The notes under the pieces: generated by a model
What the model saw: only the letters and a program-made list of their open reading frames with translations
The model's database searches: none
What the model was told of the DNA's origin: nothing
Part shown: positions 60,101 to 64,000 of the stretch, one piece after another
Position numbering within the stretch: the stretch's first letter is position 1
Layout: every line of letters begins with the position of its first letter
Made by a program: the position numbers and the translations under genes
DNA from: Papilionanthe hookeriana x Papilionanthe teres
Lineage: Eukaryota; Streptophyta; Magnoliopsida; Asparagales; Orchidaceae
Direction: 5' to 3'
Assembly (NCBI GenBank): GCA_022702705.1
Contig: CM040427.1
Coordinates: 77,305,283 to 77,369,282 of the forward strand
DNA: 64,000 bases

Positions 60101-62535
60101 AATTTAATTAAAACCTACATCATTAAAAAATTTAATAATTGATTAAAACCTAAAATGTTAAATAATTAAAAAGTAAATTAAATTATTTAAAACCAATTTA
60201 AAATCATCTCAAAACAAACTTAAATCAAATTTGCAAATTTTAAATAATTTTAAGTCAACTTAACTTAAAACATAATGTAAAAATTAAATTAATTAATATA
60301 ATCAATCCAAATTAAATCATCAAAATTTAATAAATAATTTTAACACCTCTTTTGACCTAAATTAATCTAAAAATTTAAATTAACATGAAATATTGATACC
60401 ATTTATAAAAAGTTTAACTTAAATGAATCAAACATTATTCCAAACTTAAAATCATTGATTAAAATTTCCTAAACCACATTAAAGTAAATCATCGACTTTA
60501 ACTTCAAATCATTAAATTTTTTTTAAACAAATTAACTTGCCCCTGAAAGCTTTAACTTATTATAACTATTAAATGAAGCGTTAAGTGAAATGACACTTCA
60601 CTCATAGGATAATCAAACATCCTAGTTCACTGAGCAAGGGAACAAAACTTAACTAAACCCTTGGATGAATAATTCACCTGTGTAATTAAATTCACTTGGA
60701 CTCAAAACTATACCAAAGGTATTGAAAAGATGTTTAGGATTTGTTCTAAGCACTTCCTCAATATGATGGGTAGTTTTAAAGAACAATTGAACTTAATTGT
60801 TCTTTGATGAAGAAAACCATCCTTAACCAAAATTAAGAACCTAGACGTCATAGGAAATGACTAGCTATAAGATTAGGATTTTGGTAGACAACCAAAACCC
60901 TTTCTTTAGTCTTTACCTAGGTGCTTGTTGAAATATTTAAATGCCTTAACATATGCTTTAAGTACAGCTTGGAATGACGGGAGGACCCTCCAGGTACGCT
61001 TTTATGTTATTGCAATTTACTCTATTGCATTTCCTTTACCTACACTGTGCTTTACTTTTTCTTACATGTTAAACAAGATTGTTGCATGAAAACCAAAACT
61101 TTTAGGATAGTCCCTGAACTGAAACCAAAACTAAATTAAAAGTCACTACAAGATAAAATCCACCGCCACAATATTCAAAATATAAAACAACTCAAAATTT
61201 AATCACAAACAGAACAACAAAACTACAACTTTAACTAAATTAAAACGTCTTGTTAGATGATTGGAAATACTTCAGATGATGTAACCTACGTGTTGCTAAC
61301 GGGATTTCCCACGGTCTAAATGAAAGTGTGGAACTCATTCAGTTGAGTTTAGCAAATTCATCTGGACTAAGTGAATCCGATAAAAATAACGATGCCGGAA
61401 GGATGGAACCGTGGGATCTTAACCGGCGTTGTTATAATCAACTTTAAGATTTTCCTAATATAACATTAAAGACATTTGGATTTTAAGATTTCTCTAAACC
61501 AAAACACTTCTCTCATCCTTTGATTTATGACTTCTAAAACTAAACCTCTGCAACAACAAGGAGCTTGGAGCACAGTGGGCAGCACGGCCATCGTCATCAA
61601 CAAAACTCGGGTCTACATCAGCAAAACCTTTTCTTAGTTTTTAAATAACAAAGCCATAGGATTTTGAGGTAGTTTGTCTAGTGCAACATAATTCCTCAAC
61701 TTTTTGTTAGGCATTTGTGTAATCATGTTATGCAAATTAAGCCCTAACCGGTCTTAGGACTCCGAGGTGGTCGTTTGGTACGACATAAACCCTCACATCT
61801 TCGAGGCTATTTGTGTGATTATGTCATACAAATATAAGACCTAAATAAATAAAATTGGCAGGAATGCAACGTTAAATAAACTCCCAAATTGAAGCCAACA
61901 ATATGATAGTTTGGGAAGTTGCCAAGATTTTTCTTGGATCTCCAGCTTCTCCTACCTCTCTTCCATTGGACTCCAAAATAAACTGTTCCAAATTTGAGCT
62001 AACCCCTTTTGAAATTCCATAATTCAATCCTTTGAAAACCTTAAACTTTGAAATTCTTGAGAGCAAAACCACTGATCATTATCGAGAGTTTTCTTAAGTG
62101 ATTCCCTTCATTTAAGATGTAATTAACTATAGGGGCTTGCTCTTATAGGAAACTTTAAGAACCCAGGTAATATAAACCCTGTTTAATTCCTTTATATTAA
62201 ACAGGGGAACTTGTCGGCTTATAAAATTGGTTCGCAGACCAAACGGATGTCACAAATCTTCTAGTTTATTTAATCGAGCCTCATCATTAAGCAGTGTGTC
62301 TATTCTTCGGGATAAATACACGGTTTGTGATGCGGCGCTCGTTTATATAAACTATTTGGGATGTGAGATCGGTTTGATTTCATATCTTAAAATTCTTCAA
62401 ACTTAAAATTATTTTCAAAATTAAATACTATTTTTCAAATTATATATTTAAATTAAATTTAAAATTTGCCGACAATTTCTGTAGGCGACCCCTTTTTAAA
62501 ATACAACACAACCTAAAAATATGCCGACAAATTTC

Positions 62536-62553
62536 TGGCGACTCCGCTGGGGA
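62536..62553 (+). other. Ogre-type primer-binding site (tRNA-Arg)
   Basis: TGGCGACTCCGCTGGGGA, one base from the tRNA-Arg-complementary site I recall for Ogre elements. Lies 6 bp after the LTR end. Confidence 0.8.
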
Positions 62554-63071
62554 CGAGTTCCTCTCTCCATTTTGATCAGATGGTTTTGCTTTCATAAATC
62601 GGTAGTAAGTCCATGCCCCTAGTGGATCAAACTACCATTCTTCCGTTGACATATCTTGTTCATTTCTATCTTGAACAAGTATAATCAACTCTTCTTGGAT
62701 TTTGGAGCCATTGTTTAGACACTCCTAAACAGAGAGGTTCCGAAATTCTCCTTTTGATACCTCTCCGAAGAGGCGAGGTAGACCCCCAATAGGTGTTAGT
62801 TTAGGAGCGGTCCATCGAGTTGGGAAATCCTACGAGATTTTCCCTTCCTTTCTAAGCTCTGAATTGGGTCCTTTACCCTCTCCAATCTCCTCTCATTTTT
62901 AACGAATAAACTAACCTCCTAACAAACAAACTCTTTTCTAAATCGTAAATGCATAAATAAAACATAAATAAATTGTGTTCAGACTCTTTTTCAATTTCTT
63001 TTTTTTTTTCTTTTCGACCTGATGAAGGAAGCATAATTCAGGACTGATAATCGAAACTTGCCTTGCAGAAG
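62554..63071 (+). other. Leader between PBS and first ORF
   Basis: 518 bp without a frame. A long pyrimidine tract (62986-63018) and TTGCCTTGCAG at 63058-63068 directly before the ORF look like a splice acceptor, so a leader intron is possible; a donor was not identified. Confidence 0.5.
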
Positions 63072-64000
63072 ATGCTTGCCCCAAAGTTGATTTTCTCCTT
63101 TACCAATGGACTTGACTTAGTTATCTACCAGGACGAACTGCCTAACGATGCAATCATTCGCTTTGGACAAGGGTTTGACAATACGGACGTTAAGTTTGCC
63201 GATGTTACTCTTTTCGCACTGATGAACAAAGTGCTTGAGACTGAAGAGCCTATGATTGAGTTTAACCTGAAGTCGACTCAAGAGTTCCCTCCCTTGCAGA
63301 GGGCCCCAATTGAAGGGAACACTGCTGTTCACAAGAAGTTGACTGCTACCCCCAGAACTGTCGTCTCTACCCCCACCGGTCTGGTCATTACTGCACCTAC
63401 CCCGGTTCCTGCCAAACTGAAAGGAAAAGAAGTACATGTCAGTTATGAGCCTGTCACCATGGAGGGTTCAGACTTCGCTGCGATACCGTCTGTTTTCGAG
63501 ATAGGGTCCGGTTTGAAGTATAGGCCCTTAACCCGGACACAAAGGAGGAATAAAAACAGGAAGTTTGCTAAGATCAAGAAGGTCAGGGAAACTGAAGCTG
63601 CCTGTCTTGAAGAAATCCCCGAAGAGAAAGAGGAAGAACTGCCAGAGTACTTACCACTATTGGAAGGAAGTAGATTCCACCCTCTCTCTGCTGCATTTGA
63701 TGAAATAGATGCCAGAAAGATCGTCGCTGCGTTACCCCGGCCTGCATATTACAGTGACAGTAAGAAGAAGAAGAGCAAGGCTACACCGCTTGCCCGATTG
63801 CGTGCGGTAGTCAAGAAATTAGCCAGAAAAGAAGGATGTCTTGTATCAGAGATTCTGAGAAGAATGGGACGAGTGCCAGTTAAGTCTCACCTCGGTCCAC
63901 GAGTAGAGCCTGCTACTGTCCCTGAAAGACTGAAGAAGAAGGTACGAGCTAGCGAGGAAGGCTCACCTATTGTTGTATCGGGTCTCTATAATAGGGAGGA
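63072..64000 (+). CDS. Ogre-type PBS-proximal ORF, function unknown (partial)
   Basis: Open frame of 309 codons from ATG 63072 to the window edge, with no stop; the frame is closed upstream at 63048-63050. It lies right after the PBS and leader of a plus-strand Ogre-like element, the place where these elements carry an extra ORF before gag. Visible features: N-terminal MLAPKLIFSF; EFNLKS near residue 63; a Pro/Thr-rich stretch (about 85-115); a PSVFEIGSG word; TRTQRRN; an acidic run (EEIPEEKEEE, about 182-192); and a basic stretch from about 234 (KKKKSKATPLARLRAVVKK) that could be a nuclear-localisation or nucleic-acid-binding segment. No gag, zinc-knuckle, protease or RT motif is seen. The decayed minus-strand ORF at 19864-20284 is its relative. 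Confidence 0.75.
   Translation, partial: MLAPKLIFSFTNGLDLVIYQDELPNDAIIRFGQGFDNTDVKFADVTLFALMNKVLETEEPMIEFNLKSTQEFPPLQRAPIEGNTAVHKKLTATPRTVVSTPTGLVITAPTPVPAKLKGKEVHVSYEPVTMEGSDFAAIPSVFEIGSGLKYRPLTRTQRRNKNRKFAKIKKVRETEAACLEEIPEEKEEELPEYLPLLEGSRFHPLSAAFDEIDARKIVAALPRPAYYSDSKKKKSKATPLARLRAVVKKLARKEGCLVSEILRRMGRVPVKSHLGPRVEPATVPERLKKKVRASEEGSPIVVSGLYNRE

Larger units (their letters stand above)
54211..62529 (+). repeat. 5' LTR of a plus-strand Ogre/Tat-like element
   Basis: Starts TGTTGACCACAATTTTGGTG and ends AAATATGCCGACA, followed after 6 bp by the PBS. Length 8319 bp including a nested LTR near 55.7-57.2 kb, so about 6.8 kb on its own. Same regional order as the solo LTR at 23868-31328: CCAAAATTCC-rich zone, TATA-like CATTTAAA (57552), GACGAATCCATAGAGCATAA, GC-rich island (58140-58355), AT-rich zone (58.9-60.5 kb), and the TACGTGTTGCTAACGGGATT block (61287). 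No coding frames inside are credible. Confidence 0.8.

Noticed and set aside
1..64000. tRNA or rRNA genes
   Set aside because: None recognised by eye on either strand; the only tRNA-like words are the retrotransposon primer-binding sites.

Overview
This window is plant nuclear DNA. The evidence is a four-RRM poly(A)-binding protein gene of plant type, NBS-LRR-like debris, primer-binding sites matching plant tRNA-Asp and tRNA-Arg, and chromovirus-unrelated Ty3/gypsy elements of the Athila and Ogre/Tat type. The species cannot be named from the sequence; a flowering plant with a repeat-rich genome is the best reading.

Layout. Positions 1-15.1 kb are the only gene-like part: an unidentified coding-like fragment (463-837, minus), a multi-copy fold-back MITE family, an intronless poly(A)-binding protein gene with one frameshift (5754-7729, plus), a hAT-type and a Mutator-type non-autonomous element, decayed leucine-rich-repeat coding fragments (about 10.7-12.4 kb) and a ~1.2 kb segmental duplication (9.4-10.6 kb and 13.7-15.0 kb). 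From 15.2 kb to the right edge the window is one retrotransposon nest.

The nest. A minus-strand Ogre-like element contributes a decayed ORF (19864-20284), a PBS (20849-20866) and a ~6.6 kb LTR (20874-50573) cut by two insertions. The first is a plus-strand solo Ogre LTR of 7461 bp (23868-31328, TSD GTCAT). The second is a solo Athila-like LTR (34283-49874, TSD GGGGT), which itself contains a full-length minus-strand Athila-type element (35515-49301, TSD TTTCT), whose 3' LTR contains a 690 bp hAT-type element (8 bp TSD). Right of this are an older LTR fragment (50574-52449), another minus-strand Ogre LTR end (52450-54210), and a plus-strand Ogre-like element starting at 54211: 8.3 kb 5' LTR (with a nested LTR), tRNA-Arg-type PBS (62536-62553), leader, and an ORF open from 63072 past the window edge.

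Nothing here is a working multi-gene pathway. The Athila gag-pol is broken by stops and frameshifts, many fitting CGA-to-TGA decay. The items most worth a second look are the very long Ogre LTRs, the conserved ORF next to the Ogre PBS, the fold-back MITE family, the GC-rich motif arrays shared by LTR families, the W-box-like array at 52.3 kb, and the frameshifted poly(A)-binding protein gene. Boundaries were found by eye from terminal motifs and target-site duplications; no alignment or database search was run.
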